Positions 1 through 6,253 of a stretch of DNA of 32,991 nucleotides are shown piece after piece. The first letter of the stretch is position 1, and each line of letters starts with the position of its first letter. Source of the DNA: Gammaproteobacteria bacterium (lineage in GTDB: Bacteria > Pseudomonadota > Gammaproteobacteria > Steroidobacterales > Steroidobacteraceae); contig DAHUXE010000184.1 of the NCBI GenBank assembly GCA_027307325.1, positions 1 through 32,991 of the forward strand, written 5' to 3'. Under the pieces are notes generated by a model, which searched no databases, had not been told where the DNA came from, and saw only the letters and a program-made list of their open reading frames with translations. The translations under genes were made by a program, and so were the position numbers.

Positions 1-150
1 TCGATCCTCAACTACGTCCTGAAGCACGATTCGGTCAAGCCGATCCGCTGGCTCATTACCTTCGTGGTGGTGTACGCCGCGCTGTCGATGCTGCGCTCGG
101 CGCGGCGCGAGCGCGCCGCGGCGCGCGGCGCCGCGGCCGTCAGCCACTGA
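1..150 (+). CDS. C-terminal end of a membrane protein (5' part outside the window)
   Basis: The reading frame is open from the first base and stops with TGA at 148-150, giving the last 49 residues of a protein. One hydrophobic segment is visible (about residues 19-32, WLITFVVVYAALSM), followed by an Arg/Ala-rich tail that would lie in the cytoplasm by the positive-inside rule. The segment and the basic tail would suit the last helix of a permease such as a TSUP (TauE/SafE) family member, but too little is present to assign a family. A palindrome and a terminator-like hairpin follow it. Confidence is good that it is coding and low for any function. Confidence 0.6.
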   Translation, partial: SILNYVLKHDSVKPIRWLITFVVVYAALSMLRSARRERAAARGAAAVSH

Positions 151-174
151 CGGCTGTTCCAGGTGAGAACGGCG

Positions 175-200
175 CGGAATCCGGTGCGCACCGGATTCCG
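175..200. repeat. 26-bp perfect palindrome downstream of the first gene
   Basis: Positions 175-200 read the same on both strands, with arms CGGAATCCGGTGC and GCACCGGATTCCG and no spacer. It lies 25 bases after the stop of the partial membrane-protein gene and just before a second hairpin. A perfect spacerless palindrome could be a dimeric repressor site or, as RNA, a long hairpin. There is no T-run directly after it, so by itself it is not a typical intrinsic terminator. Confidence 0.7.
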
Positions 201-205
201 GCCGA

Positions 206-234
206 CGGGCGCGTTAGGGGTGACGCCCGGTTTT
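206..234 (+). terminator. Probable intrinsic terminator of the first gene
   Basis: CGGGCG (206-211) pairs with CGCCCG (224-229), with a 12-base loop, and is followed by GTTTT (230-234). The T-run is on the plus-strand side, so it would end transcription of the partial gene at 1-150. The stem is short for this GC-rich genome, but the palindrome just upstream may add to the effect. It touches the 3' end of the convergent small gene at 234-437. Confidence 0.5.
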
Positions 235-437
235 CAACCGACTGCCCAGCCCATGCGCACGGCCGCGAGATAGTGACCCGAGATGGGCCGGCGCGGGGCG
301 CTCGGCGCGTGGTGGGTGCACTGAGCGACCGCGTTGGCGACGGCCGGACGGGCGGCGTGTACTGCGCCGGTGACGACCAGGCCGAAGGCCACGTTGATGA
401 GCAGAGATCCGCAGACCGCCCAGCTCGCGAGCCTCAT
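234..437 (-). CDS. Small exported protein of unknown function (67 aa)
   Basis: The ATG at 437 is preceded by a good ribosome binding site (GGGAGG, five bases before the start), which is the main reason to accept this short frame. The N-terminus looks like a Sec signal peptide: a short basic start (MRLAS), a hydrophobic core to about residue 26, and an A-x-A type site (VHA/ARP near residues 26-28). The mature part would be about 40 residues, with one Cys and few acidic residues. I do not recognise a family. An overlapping plus-strand frame is open but has no comparable start signals. Confidence 0.5.
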   Translation of the reverse strand: MRLASWAVCGSLLINVAFGLVVTGAVHAARPAVANAVAQCTHHAPSAPRRPISGHYLAAVRMGWAVG

Positions 438-628
438 GTTGACCTCCCGGCGACGTAGCTGCCGTAGGTATGAGACACCGCGGAGCGTTTCGGTTTGAAG
501 CGTACCCGCACGGATTGGTCCTCCGGGCCAACGGATTCGTCCCCGGGAGGGTTGACGGCCCGGGCGCCGCGGGCCGGGTGTTACGATTAGGTTGCGGAGC
601 CCGGTTGGCGCACGGGCCGGAAACGGCG

Positions 629-1258
629 ATGTCCAAGCTGCACGAAGTCGAAATCCGCCGTCTGCGGCCTACCCAGGTGACGGTCGGGCTGATCGAGGTG
701 CGCGACAAGAGGGCCAGGCTCGAGGCGCTGAAGAAGCACGAGCGCAGGGCATTTCTGTCAGACCACCCGATTCCCGCGGTGTGGGGACCCGACGGCAAGC
801 TCTACATCACCGACCACCATCACCTCGGGCGCGCCGCCGAGGAGGCCGGCATCGATACGGGCTTCTTCTCGGTCGAGGAGGATTTTTCGAAGGTGCCGAT
901 CGCACAGTTCTGGCCGAGGATGGCCGCCGCGAAGTGGGCGCATCCCATCGACCAGAACGGCAGGCCGTGCGGGTTCGAGAGGATTCCCGATCACCTCGAG
1001 AAGCTGATCGACGACCCGTACCGCTCGCTCGCGGGCTACGTGCGCGATGCCGGCGGGTACGAGAAGTCGCCGACGGCATTCTGCGAATTCCAGTGGGCCG
1101 ATTTCTTTCGCCCGCGAGTCAGGATCGGCCCGACGCGCGCCGACTTCGACAGCGCCGTCGCCGTTGGCCTGAAGCTGGCCGCCTCACCGGCGGCGGCGCA
1201 GCTGCCGGGTTACAAGGGGCCGTCGAGGGGCTCGGGTGCGCTCCCTGATAGAATCTAG
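629..1258 (+). CDS. ParB-like protein of the ParBc_2 type (putative nuclease domain)
   Basis: The protein is 209 aa from the ATG at 629. The frame is open from 470, but those extra residues are low-complexity and match nothing, so 629 is preferred. The first 80 residues carry the hallmarks of the ParBc_2 family: VGLIEVRDKR, a run ending in a Pro-Val-type segment (HPIPAVWGPDG), and DHHHLGRA. The family is named after ParB-like nucleases, but members are stand-alone proteins of unproven role; this is not the chromosome-partitioning ParB (no helix-turn-helix region, no parA partner). The end is unusual. After the family-typical LPGYKG the frame runs nine residues (GSGALPDRI) into sequence that matches the promoter region of the tRNA-Ser gene about 650 bp downstream. 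The start has only a weak purine-rich site. Confidence 0.8.
   Translation: MSKLHEVEIRRLRPTQVTVGLIEVRDKRARLEALKKHERRAFLSDHPIPAVWGPDGKLYITDHHHLGRAAEEAGIDTGFFSVEEDFSKVPIAQFWPRMAAAKWAHPIDQNGRPCGFERIPDHLEKLIDDPYRSLAGYVRDAGGYEKSPTAFCEFQWADFFRPRVRIGPTRADFDSAVAVGLKLAASPAAAQLPGYKGPSRGSGALPDRI
1211..1255 (+). repeat. Direct repeat copy 1 (parB-like 3' end plus tRNA promoter-like sequence)
   Basis: This segment from TACAAGG to CCTGATAGAATC is about 80% identical, allowing small gaps, to 1865-1917 upstream of the tRNA-Ser gene. Copy 1 lacks the bases that form the stop codon and the TTGACG box in copy 2, and no tRNA follows it. It encodes the last residues of the parB-like protein and reads on into the promoter-like part. 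Confidence 0.7.
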
Positions 1259-1357
1259 GCGGGCCTCAGTTGAAACAGATCGTCATTCCGTCACGGGCCA
1301 TCAGCCAAAGGACTCCGGCTTTTGCTAAGTTGGATACAAGTTCGGAGACACCGAGCC

Positions 1358-1804
1358 ATGGCCGGCGAGTTCGAGTTCTCATTAACGCCTAAGCAGATCG
1401 AGGCCCTCACCAGCGCGCTCGAGGAATGCGGCGTCAACCGTGGCTCGTACCAGCCCATGCTCGAGCACTTCCGTGACCCCGAGCTCATCAATGCGGCCAA
1501 GGACGCTTACGACGTGCTGCGCCGGAAGGAGCAGAAGCGGGCCACTCTCATAGCCGAGTTGCGCGATAAGCTGCGGCGGGAGCGACAGGAGCACGCCGAG
1601 GTGCTGTCTCAGGCGGCCGATCTCCTGAGTACGCTGTACCGCGTTCAAAGGATTCTCCGCCGAAAATTAGACGCGCAGGCCGACGACCCGGACCACACCG
1701 CCATCGCCAAGCTGGACGAAGCTGTCGATCGTCTGCGCTGGGGCATATCGCACCTCGCCGCGAGGCTGGACGCGATCCAGAGTGAGGGGCGCGGTGGTCG
1801 GTAA
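1358..1804 (+). CDS. Hypothetical helical/coiled-coil protein (148 aa)
   Basis: The ATG at 1358 has GGAGA ten bases upstream; the frame also opens further upstream at 1322 without such support. The protein is mostly charged and helical. Residues about 50-100 are Arg/Glu/Lys/Leu-rich and look like a coiled coil (RRKEQKRATLIAELRDKLRR), and residues about 115-145 form another amphipathic helix. There is no signal peptide, membrane segment or known motif. Its place between two imperfect copies of a parB-tail/tRNA-promoter repeat suggests it arrived by insertion or local duplication. Function unknown. Confidence 0.6.
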   Translation: MAGEFEFSLTPKQIEALTSALEECGVNRGSYQPMLEHFRDPELINAAKDAYDVLRRKEQKRATLIAELRDKLRRERQEHAEVLSQAADLLSTLYRVQRILRRKLDAQADDPDHTAIAKLDEAVDRLRWGISHLAARLDAIQSEGRGGR

Positions 1805-1855
1805 TGGACGGCGGCCCGAGCCTTGATGGCGTTGTGCATAGTCTTGCGTGCGAAA

Positions 1856-1888
1856 TTGCCTCGCTACAAAGGCGCGTCGAAGGGTTGA
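1856..1888 (+). pseudogene. Remnant C-terminus of a second ParB-like gene
   Basis: Read in frame, these bases encode LPRYKGASKG followed by TGA, matching LPGYKGPSRG near the end of the intact ParB-like protein encoded at 629-1258. Upstream of 1856 the similarity fades quickly, although the frame continues (RALMALCIVLRAK) with an alanine/leucine spacing reminiscent of the intact gene. I read it as the tail left behind when something came between a parB-like gene and the tRNA. It is too short to be more than a likely remnant. Confidence 0.45.
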
Positions 1889-1917
1889 CGGGCTCGGGCA
1901 CGCCCCCTGATAGAATC
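1865..1917 (+). repeat. Direct repeat copy 2 (upstream of tRNA-Ser)
   Basis: This is the partner of 1211-1255. Both contain TACAA(A)GG, CGTCGA, GGGCTCGGG and CCCTGATAGAATC in the same order. Copy 2 also has TTGAC, which supplies both the stop codon of the parB-like remnant and a -35-like box. It probably keeps the ancestral order: parB-like tail, promoter, tRNA-Ser. Confidence 0.7.
1885..1916 (+). promoter_or_regulatory. Probable promoter of tRNA-Ser
   Basis: TTGACG (1885-1890) and TAGAAT (1911-1916) lie upstream of the tRNA, which begins 27 bases after the -10-like box. The spacing of 20 is longer than the usual 16-18, so the -10 box is the firmer part. The -35 assignment is uncertain. Confidence 0.45.
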
Positions 1918-1943
1918 GCCGCCGCGAGTGACCCGGCTGCGCC

Positions 1944-2033
1944 GGAGAGGTGGCAGAGCGGTTGATTGCACCGGTCTTGAAAACCGGAGGCTGCGCAAGC
2001 GGCTCGTGGGTTCGAATCCCACCCTCTCCGCCA
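1944..2033 (+). tRNA. tRNA-Ser(UGA)
   Basis: A complete class II tRNA of 90 nt. The acceptor stem GGAGAGG (1944-1950) pairs with CCTCTCC (2023-2029), followed by discriminator G and encoded CCA (2031-2033). The anticodon arm is CCGGT-CTTGAAA-ACCGG with anticodon TGA, which reads UCA and related Ser codons. A long variable arm and a standard T arm (GTGGG-TTCGAATC-CCAC) are present. The encoded CCA fits a gammaproteobacterium. Confidence 0.97.
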
Positions 2034-2112
2034 GGACGGATATAAGTACGGATGGAAATGAATGACGCGACGGTCTAGCGTCCCGCCGGATCACACAGGA
2101 AGGAGACGCGTC

Positions 2113-2529
2113 ATGTCAGTTTCTCGTCTCGTGCATCGAAGTCTGATCGCCGCCGCCATCGCCGGGATGACTACGGTGGCTATGGCGCAGCAGTTGCCGG
2201 AAGTGAAGGTCGTGGCCGACAAGCCGGTGCTGGCGCAGGGCCGCACTGCTTCGGGCCACCCGGTGGAAGTCGTACAGCTCTCGCGCGTGGTGAACTACGC
2301 GGATATCAATGTTGCCTCGCACATGGGCGCAAAGATCCTGGAGCAGCGCGTCACCGACGCCGCCAAGGCGGTTTGCGAGGAGCTCGCCAGGCTCTATCCG
2401 ACCGGTACGTCGCAGGAGCTCGGAACCGGGTCGTGTGTTACGGATACCGTGAAGGCCGCAACGCCGCAGGTGCAGGCCGCGATCGCCGCTGCGGAAAAGA
2501 CCACGCGCTTCGCAGAGGCCCCCAAGTAG
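2113..2529 (+). CDS. UrcA family protein, exported
   Basis: The protein is 138 aa from the ATG at 2113, which has an excellent site (AGGAAGGAG) upstream; an in-frame start at 2062 lacks one. The N-terminus is a signal peptide (basic MSVSRLVHR, hydrophobic LIAAAIAGMTTV, cleavage near AMA/QQ). The mature part has the UrcA pattern: a strand-rich start, VNYADINVASHMGAKILEQR, then AVCEEL and GSCVTD, the two cysteines expected to form a disulfide. UrcA proteins are small periplasmic proteins of unknown function, common in sphingomonads and Xanthomonadales. It is a single-gene unit followed by a hairpin terminator. Confidence 0.85.
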   Translation: MSVSRLVHRSLIAAAIAGMTTVAMAQQLPEVKVVADKPVLAQGRTASGHPVEVVQLSRVVNYADINVASHMGAKILEQRVTDAAKAVCEELARLYPTGTSQELGTGSCVTDTVKAATPQVQAAIAAAEKTTRFAEAPK

Positions 2530-2547
2530 ACTCGGCCGAAAGAAACA

Positions 2548-2570
2548 GGGCCCGCCGCAGCGGGCCCTTG
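2548..2570 (+). terminator. Hairpin terminator after the UrcA gene
   Basis: GGGCCCGC (2548-2555) pairs with GCGGGCCC (2560-2567) across a CGCA loop, a perfect 8-bp GC stem starting 18 bases after the stop codon. Only two T residues follow, so it is a strong hairpin with a weak T-tract. It may also serve the convergent gene at 2586-2894. Confidence 0.65.
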
Positions 2571-2585
2571 CGCCGCGAGTTTCGG

Positions 2586-2894
2586 TCAGAGCTTGAATCG
2601 CGCGTACATATTGCGCAGGATGATCAATAGCGCCGCGCCCGCGGCCAGCGTGCCGAAGTTGCCGAGGATGGCGGTGATGGAAGCGCCTGCCCCAGGGATC
2701 CCGTTGAAGGTGTTCGCGATCGTATGCAGCGCCAGGGCCGAGACGATCACCCGCACTTGGTGCTCGCCCGCGACACTCATGCCCACGACCAGACCCGCGA
2801 CTGCCAGGAGCGGCGCGGCGTAGGGTACGTTGACAAATACGGCGACGATGGCGACAAGCACGCCTGACAATCCGACGATCTTGAATACGTTCAT
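2586..2894 (-). CDS. Small integral membrane protein (102 aa), unknown function
   Basis: The ATG at 2894 is preceded by GGGGAG at proper distance. The protein is very hydrophobic, with about four segments: residues 5-24, 27-44, 47-63 (weaker) and 72-94, ending in a basic tail (RNMYARFKL). A Gly/Asn-rich stretch (NTFNGIPGAGAS) separates the third and fourth. There are no cysteines or charged membrane residues pointing to transport. It is convergent with the UrcA gene across the terminator. I do not recognise a family. Confidence 0.65.
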   Translation of the reverse strand: MNVFKIVGLSGVLVAIVAVFVNVPYAAPLLAVAGLVVGMSVAGEHQVRVIVSALALHTIANTFNGIPGAGASITAILGNFGTLAAGAALLIILRNMYARFKL

Positions 2895-3081
2895 CTTTGG
2901 ACTCCCCTCGGCAACTGACAGATCTTGTTGTTGAATCCGGCAGCGAGCAGCACGCCCTTCAGTGAGCGTCTGAATGCTTTGCGGCCACGCCTACGATAAC
3001 GCTTTTCGCTGAGCCCGGCGTGGCCGGCCGCAGCGCACGGCCGTCTCGTTCAAGAGTTGTATCAACACGTCGCCCTGGTCG

Positions 3082-3110
3082 TTGAGGTGCGTGGCCGGCG
3101 GTATTACATT
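3082..3110 (+). promoter_or_regulatory. Possible promoter of the FAH-family gene
   Basis: TTGAGG (3082-3087) and TACATT (3105-3110) are 17 bases apart. The -10-like box ends only 8 bases before the ATG at 3119, which would give a leaderless or near-leaderless transcript. Confidence 0.35.
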
Positions 3111-3118
3111 CGCAGGCC

Positions 3119-3811
3119 ATGAGTGAGTTTGTCTTCGCTCCCCCCGCAATACCGAGTGTCGCCGTGGCCGGCAGCAGTCAACGCTTTCCGGTGCACTGCA
3201 TTTACTGCGTGAGCCACAACTACGCGACACCCGGGCGCGAGATCAGCTCCGAGCCGCCGGTCTTCTTCATGAAGCCTGCAGACGCAATTGTCGCGAACGG
3301 CGCCGCCGTCCCTTATCCCTCGCGCACGACCAACTGCCAGCATGAGATCGAGCTGGTGGTGGCGCTCGGCCGCAAGGGCCGCGATATTTCCGAACGGCAG
3401 GCACTCGAGCATGTGTTCGGCTACGCCGTCGGCATCGACCTGACGCGTCGCGATCTGCAGCGCAGCGCGAAGCAGTGGGGGCAGCCGTGGGATGCCGCCA
3501 AGGCCTTCGAGGGCTCGGCGCCAGTCGCTGCGATCCGTCCGGCGGCCCTCGGCCATGTGTCGCAGGGGCGGATCTGGCTCACCGTGAATGGCGAGCTGCG
3601 TCAGGAGTCGGATGTGAAGCACATGCTTTGGGATGTGCGCCACATCATTGCGGAGCTGTCGACCCTCTATGAAGTACGACCCGGCGATCTCGTCTTCTGC
3701 GGAACACCCGCGGGAGTAGGGGCCGTCAGGCGCGGGGACAGGCTCGAGGGCGGAGTCGAGGGACTCGAAGTGCTGCGCATCACGATCGGGTCGGCACGCG
3801 GGCCGGACTGA
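3119..3811 (+). CDS. Fumarylacetoacetate hydrolase family protein (fumarylpyruvate hydrolase-like)
   Basis: A 230-aa single-domain FAH-fold protein. Visible family features are the entry strand IYCVSHNYA (usually CVGRNYA), FFMKPADAI, the metal ligands in HEIELVVALG (E76, E78) and GIDLTRRDLQ (D107), WDAAKAFEGSAP, and the closing loop LVFCGTPAGVGAV. This pattern is closest to fumarylpyruvate hydrolases and acylpyruvases, which cleave C-C bonds of diketo acids using Mg2+ or Mn2+. Two oddities are the Gly-to-Ser and Arg-to-His changes in the CVGRN motif and a segment a few residues shorter after it (ATPGREISSEPPVFF). No gentisate or tyrosine pathway genes adjoin, so the substrate is unknown. It converges with the next minus-strand gene. 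Confidence 0.85.
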   Translation: MSEFVFAPPAIPSVAVAGSSQRFPVHCIYCVSHNYATPGREISSEPPVFFMKPADAIVANGAAVPYPSRTTNCQHEIELVVALGRKGRDISERQALEHVFGYAVGIDLTRRDLQRSAKQWGQPWDAAKAFEGSAPVAAIRPAALGHVSQGRIWLTVNGELRQESDVKHMLWDVRHIIAELSTLYEVRPGDLVFCGTPAGVGAVRRGDRLEGGVEGLEVLRITIGSARGPD

Positions 3812-3829
3812 CGAACGCACACTGAATCC

Positions 3830-4210
3830 TCAAAGGTATCGCAGCGCGACAGCATTGCAGAGAATGTGCATGATGTTGTCGACGCCGATCAGCAGCCACA
3901 CCGCCAGCCAGGCGGGCCGATCCGGCGGATAGCCCGTCGCCGCGCACTCCTTCCACGGGCGGTTTTTCCCCAGCCAGTTCTTCATCCACACCAGGTAGCG
4001 GGAGAGCCGCCAGCGGTCGATCGCAAAATGACTGCCGGCGATCGCCGCCAACGCGAGCGGCGAGCGAGTCAGGAGCAGGAACGGCAGTATGTAGGTGCTG
4101 ATGTGAACTAAGGCGGCGAAGGTGTTCCGGGTCTTCTCCTGCGCCATCCAATCGGACTGCAGGATGTAATCGCCCACCGCGTGGGCTACCAGCTGGTCTG
4201 CAGTGATCAC
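3830..4210 (-). CDS. DUF3307-family membrane protein
   Basis: A 126-aa protein starting with GTG at 4210 (GGAG seven bases upstream). It opens with the family pattern MITADQLVAHAVGDYILQSD and has HISTYILPFLLL, GSHFAIDRWRL and GVDNIMHILCNAVALRYL, with conserved His and Asp residues inside hydrophobic segments. Such proteins are short multi-spanning membrane proteins of unknown function. Only 27 bases separate it from the cyclase gene upstream on the same strand, so it may be the last gene of the signalling operon, although its family has no known link to signalling. Confidence 0.8.
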   Translation of the reverse strand: MITADQLVAHAVGDYILQSDWMAQEKTRNTFAALVHISTYILPFLLLTRSPLALAAIAGSHFAIDRWRLSRYLVWMKNWLGKNRPWKECAATGYPPDRPAWLAVWLLIGVDNIMHILCNAVALRYL

Positions 4211-4237
4211 GTTCTCGCTCCTGCCTCCCGGTGGCGC

Positions 4238-5824
4238 TCAGGCTTGCTGCTGAGGCGCCTTGACACGGATTACGTTGTAGGCCGTAACCGGGTGGTGCAG
4301 CCCCTTGAGAGTCATCTCACCTACCGACTCGACCTCGAAGAGATCGGCCGTGGCCGCGAGCAGTCGCTTGGACACCAGGATCTGCCCGGGCCTGGCCTCA
4401 CCGCACAGGCGCGCGGCGAGGTTCGTCACCGTACCGATCGCGCCGTAGTCCCAGCGCCCCTCGTAGCCGATCGCGCCGATCGTGGCATAGCCCTGCGCGA
4501 TGCCGATGCCGAGCTCGAGCTCGTAGCCCTTCCTGCGCCAGGAGAGGATCAGCTCGCTGACGCGCGTGCGCATGGCGAGCGCCATGCGCACGGTGCGCTC
4601 CGCCGGATTGGCGACCGGCACCGGATCGTTGAAGAAGATCATCATGCCATCGCCGGTGAAGCGCTCCAGGGTGCCCTCGTGCTCCACGATCAGGCGGCCC
4701 ATTTCGGCGTGGTACTCGCGCAGCACGCCCATGACTTCCTCGGGTTCCACGCTCTCGGCGAAGGCCGTGAAGCCGCGCAGGTCGAGGAAGCAAACGGTGA
4801 GGTCGCGGCGGTGAGTTGCGAGCGGGTCGTCCGCGCCGCCTGCCACGATGAGCTCCGCGAGCTGGGGGGAGAAGAAGCGCTTGAGACGGCCGAGACGCTC
4901 GAGCAGCGTTACCTGCTCGCCGACGCGCTGCTCGAGCTTCTGATTCCACTCGGCCAGCTCCCGCAGGTGCGTGGCTTCGCGATCACGCAGGCGCTTCTTT
5001 TCCAGACAGACGCCGATACGCGCGCGCAGCAGCACCGGGTCGAAGGGCTTGGGCAGGTAGTCGGCCGCGCCGAGCTCGATGCAGCGCACGACGCTCTCCA
5101 TCTCATCGAGCGCCGATATCATGAGGACCGGGATGTCACGCAGCGCCGGATCCGCCGTGAAGCGCTGCAGCACTTCGTAACCACTCATTTCGGGCATGAG
5201 TACGTCGAGCAACACGAGGTCGATCGGCTGCTGGCGCGCGAGCGCCAGGGCATCCGCGCCGCTCGCAACGGCCTGCACCCGGTGACCGTCGCGTGCCAGG
5301 CGGCGGCTCAGCATCTCGCGGTTCTCGGCATTGTCATCGACGACCAGGATGCTGCCGGTCTCCGCAGCCGGCAGCGGGGCAAGCGGCACGCGCGCGGTGT
5401 CCGAGCTCGTGATCGCCGCCTCGAGCACCCGCACGCTCGCCCCGTCGCTGATCATCGAGCGCAAGGTGCGCGCGGCACCGGCGATGTGATCGAGATCCTG
5501 GTCCACTCCGGCAGGGCCGCTTTGCTGCGCGCGTACCTTGAGCACGTCGGCGGCGTTGATGAGCGAGCTTATCGGTCCGGATGCCAGGTCGTGCAGACGC
5601 CCGAGATCGATATCGCTGTCCTGGCGCGTGCGTCCGAGCACATCGTCGACGAGCAGCAGCAGCTGCCGCGCATGCTGGTGCAGCTCGCGCAGCCCGGGTT
5701 CGAGTGCGGGCATGTCCCGCTCGGCGGCGCTCTCGAGCAGCAATTCGCTGTACCCGATGATGTGATTCAGCGGCGTGTGCAGCTCGTGGCGCAGATGACT
5801 CAGGTAGGTGCGATCGGTGCTCAC
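4238..5824 (-). CDS. DHp-like / receiver / class III nucleotide cyclase fusion
   Basis: A 528-aa cytoplasmic protein. Residues 1-65 form a HisKA-like helix pair with the H-box RHELHTPLNHIIG (H13). Residues 75-130 look like a second, diverged DHp segment (LHDLASGPISSLINAADVL, H78; then DLDHIAGAARTLRSMISD). No N, G1 or G2 box of an ATPase domain follows either. Residues 158-275 are a complete receiver (VVDDN, D207, K259). A coiled stretch (275-318) leads to the cyclase domain (about 335-500) with both metal Asp (D348 in FLDLRGFT, D392 in GDGMM) and the closing WDYGAIGTVTNLAARL. The product, cAMP or cGMP, cannot be told by eye; Arg stands where many adenylate cyclases have Lys before GD. Start is GTG, overlapping the previous stop as GTGA. 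It probably receives phosphate from the upstream kinase. Confidence 0.9.
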   Translation of the reverse strand: MSTDRTYLSHLRHELHTPLNHIIGYSELLLESAAERDMPALEPGLRELHQHARQLLLLVDDVLGRTRQDSDIDLGRLHDLASGPISSLINAADVLKVRAQQSGPAGVDQDLDHIAGAARTLRSMISDGASVRVLEAAITSSDTARVPLAPLPAAETGSILVVDDNAENREMLSRRLARDGHRVQAVASGADALALARQQPIDLVLLDVLMPEMSGYEVLQRFTADPALRDIPVLMISALDEMESVVRCIELGAADYLPKPFDPVLLRARIGVCLEKKRLRDREATHLRELAEWNQKLEQRVGEQVTLLERLGRLKRFFSPQLAELIVAGGADDPLATHRRDLTVCFLDLRGFTAFAESVEPEEVMGVLREYHAEMGRLIVEHEGTLERFTGDGMMIFFNDPVPVANPAERTVRMALAMRTRVSELILSWRRKGYELELGIGIAQGYATIGAIGYEGRWDYGAIGTVTNLAARLCGEARPGQILVSKRLLAATADLFEVESVGEMTLKGLHHPVTAYNVIRVKAPQQQA

Positions 5825-6198
5825 GCGCGCGATCCGTGAGCGAGCAAGGCCGCGATCTTCCCCAGCAGCCGCGGCAGCTCGATCGGCTTGATGTCGAAGT
5901 CGTCACAGCCCGCGGCCAACGCGGTCTCGCGGTCGCCGGCGGTGACGTAGGCGGTGAGCGCCAGCACCGGAATGCGGCTGGTCTGTGCCGCCGACTTGAG
6001 TCGCCGGGTCGTTTCCCAGCCATCGATGCCGGGGAGACTCACGTCCATCAGTATGATCGCCGGTGCCTCCGTTTGCGCCAGCGCAATGCCGGTTTCACCG
6101 TCGACTGCTGTTATGACCTCGAAGCCGCGCTTGCGCAGGCGTCGCGACAGCATGTCGCGGTTGAGCTCGTTGTCCTCGATCAACAGGATCTTGTTCAT
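5821..6198 (-). CDS. Stand-alone response regulator receiver (CheY/DivK-like), copy 2
   Basis: A 125-aa single receiver domain with no output domain. The acidic pocket is in LLIEDNELNRD (E8, D9), the phosphorylation site is D52 in LMDVSLPGIDGWE, and the switch and Lys region is LALTAY...DIKP. It is a close paralogue of the receiver at 6254-6628: both share GDRETALAAGCDDFDIKP. Its stop overlaps the GTG start of the cyclase fusion, so the two are translationally coupled. Likely role: phosphate shuttle or sink in the relay. Its N-terminal region also resembles the receiver inside the cyclase protein (DMLSRRL versus EMLSRRL). Confidence 0.93.
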   Translation of the reverse strand: MNKILLIEDNELNRDMLSRRLRKRGFEVITAVDGETGIALAQTEAPAIILMDVSLPGIDGWETTRRLKSAAQTSRIPVLALTAYVTAGDRETALAAGCDDFDIKPIELPRLLGKIAALLAHGSRA

Positions 6199-6236
6199 GA
6201 CGTGCTCCCGTACACGCAGTGGTCGACGAGCATCGT

Positions 6237-6253
6237 GGCCGCCGACGGCGGCC
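6237..6253 (-). other. Intercistronic hairpin between the two receiver genes
   Basis: GGCCGCC (6237-6243) and GGCGGCC (6247-6253) form a 7-bp all-GC stem with a 3-base loop, starting directly after the stop codon of the upstream receiver gene at 6254. No T-run follows on the minus strand, so full termination is unlikely. It could mark mRNA processing, stabilise the upstream message or cause partial attenuation, setting different amounts of kinase/receiver 1 and receiver 2/cyclase. Confidence 0.5.

Noticed and set aside
552-587. Promoter for the parB-like gene (TTGACG and TACGAT)
   Set aside because: The two boxes are 24 bases apart, too far for one promoter; only the -10-like box could be real.
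629-1258. Chromosome-partitioning ParB
   Set aside because: There is no helix-turn-helix region, parA gene or parS site; the motifs fit the small ParBc_2 family.
1864-2094. Minus-strand open frame containing AERVGFEPTSRLRSLRFS
   Set aside because: It lies antisense across tRNA-Ser and its peptide is the well-known spurious translation of tRNA genes.
4181-5839. 552-codon plus-strand open frame
   Set aside because: It is antisense to the receiver-cyclase gene and has no recognisable domain; codon-position GC bias explains it.
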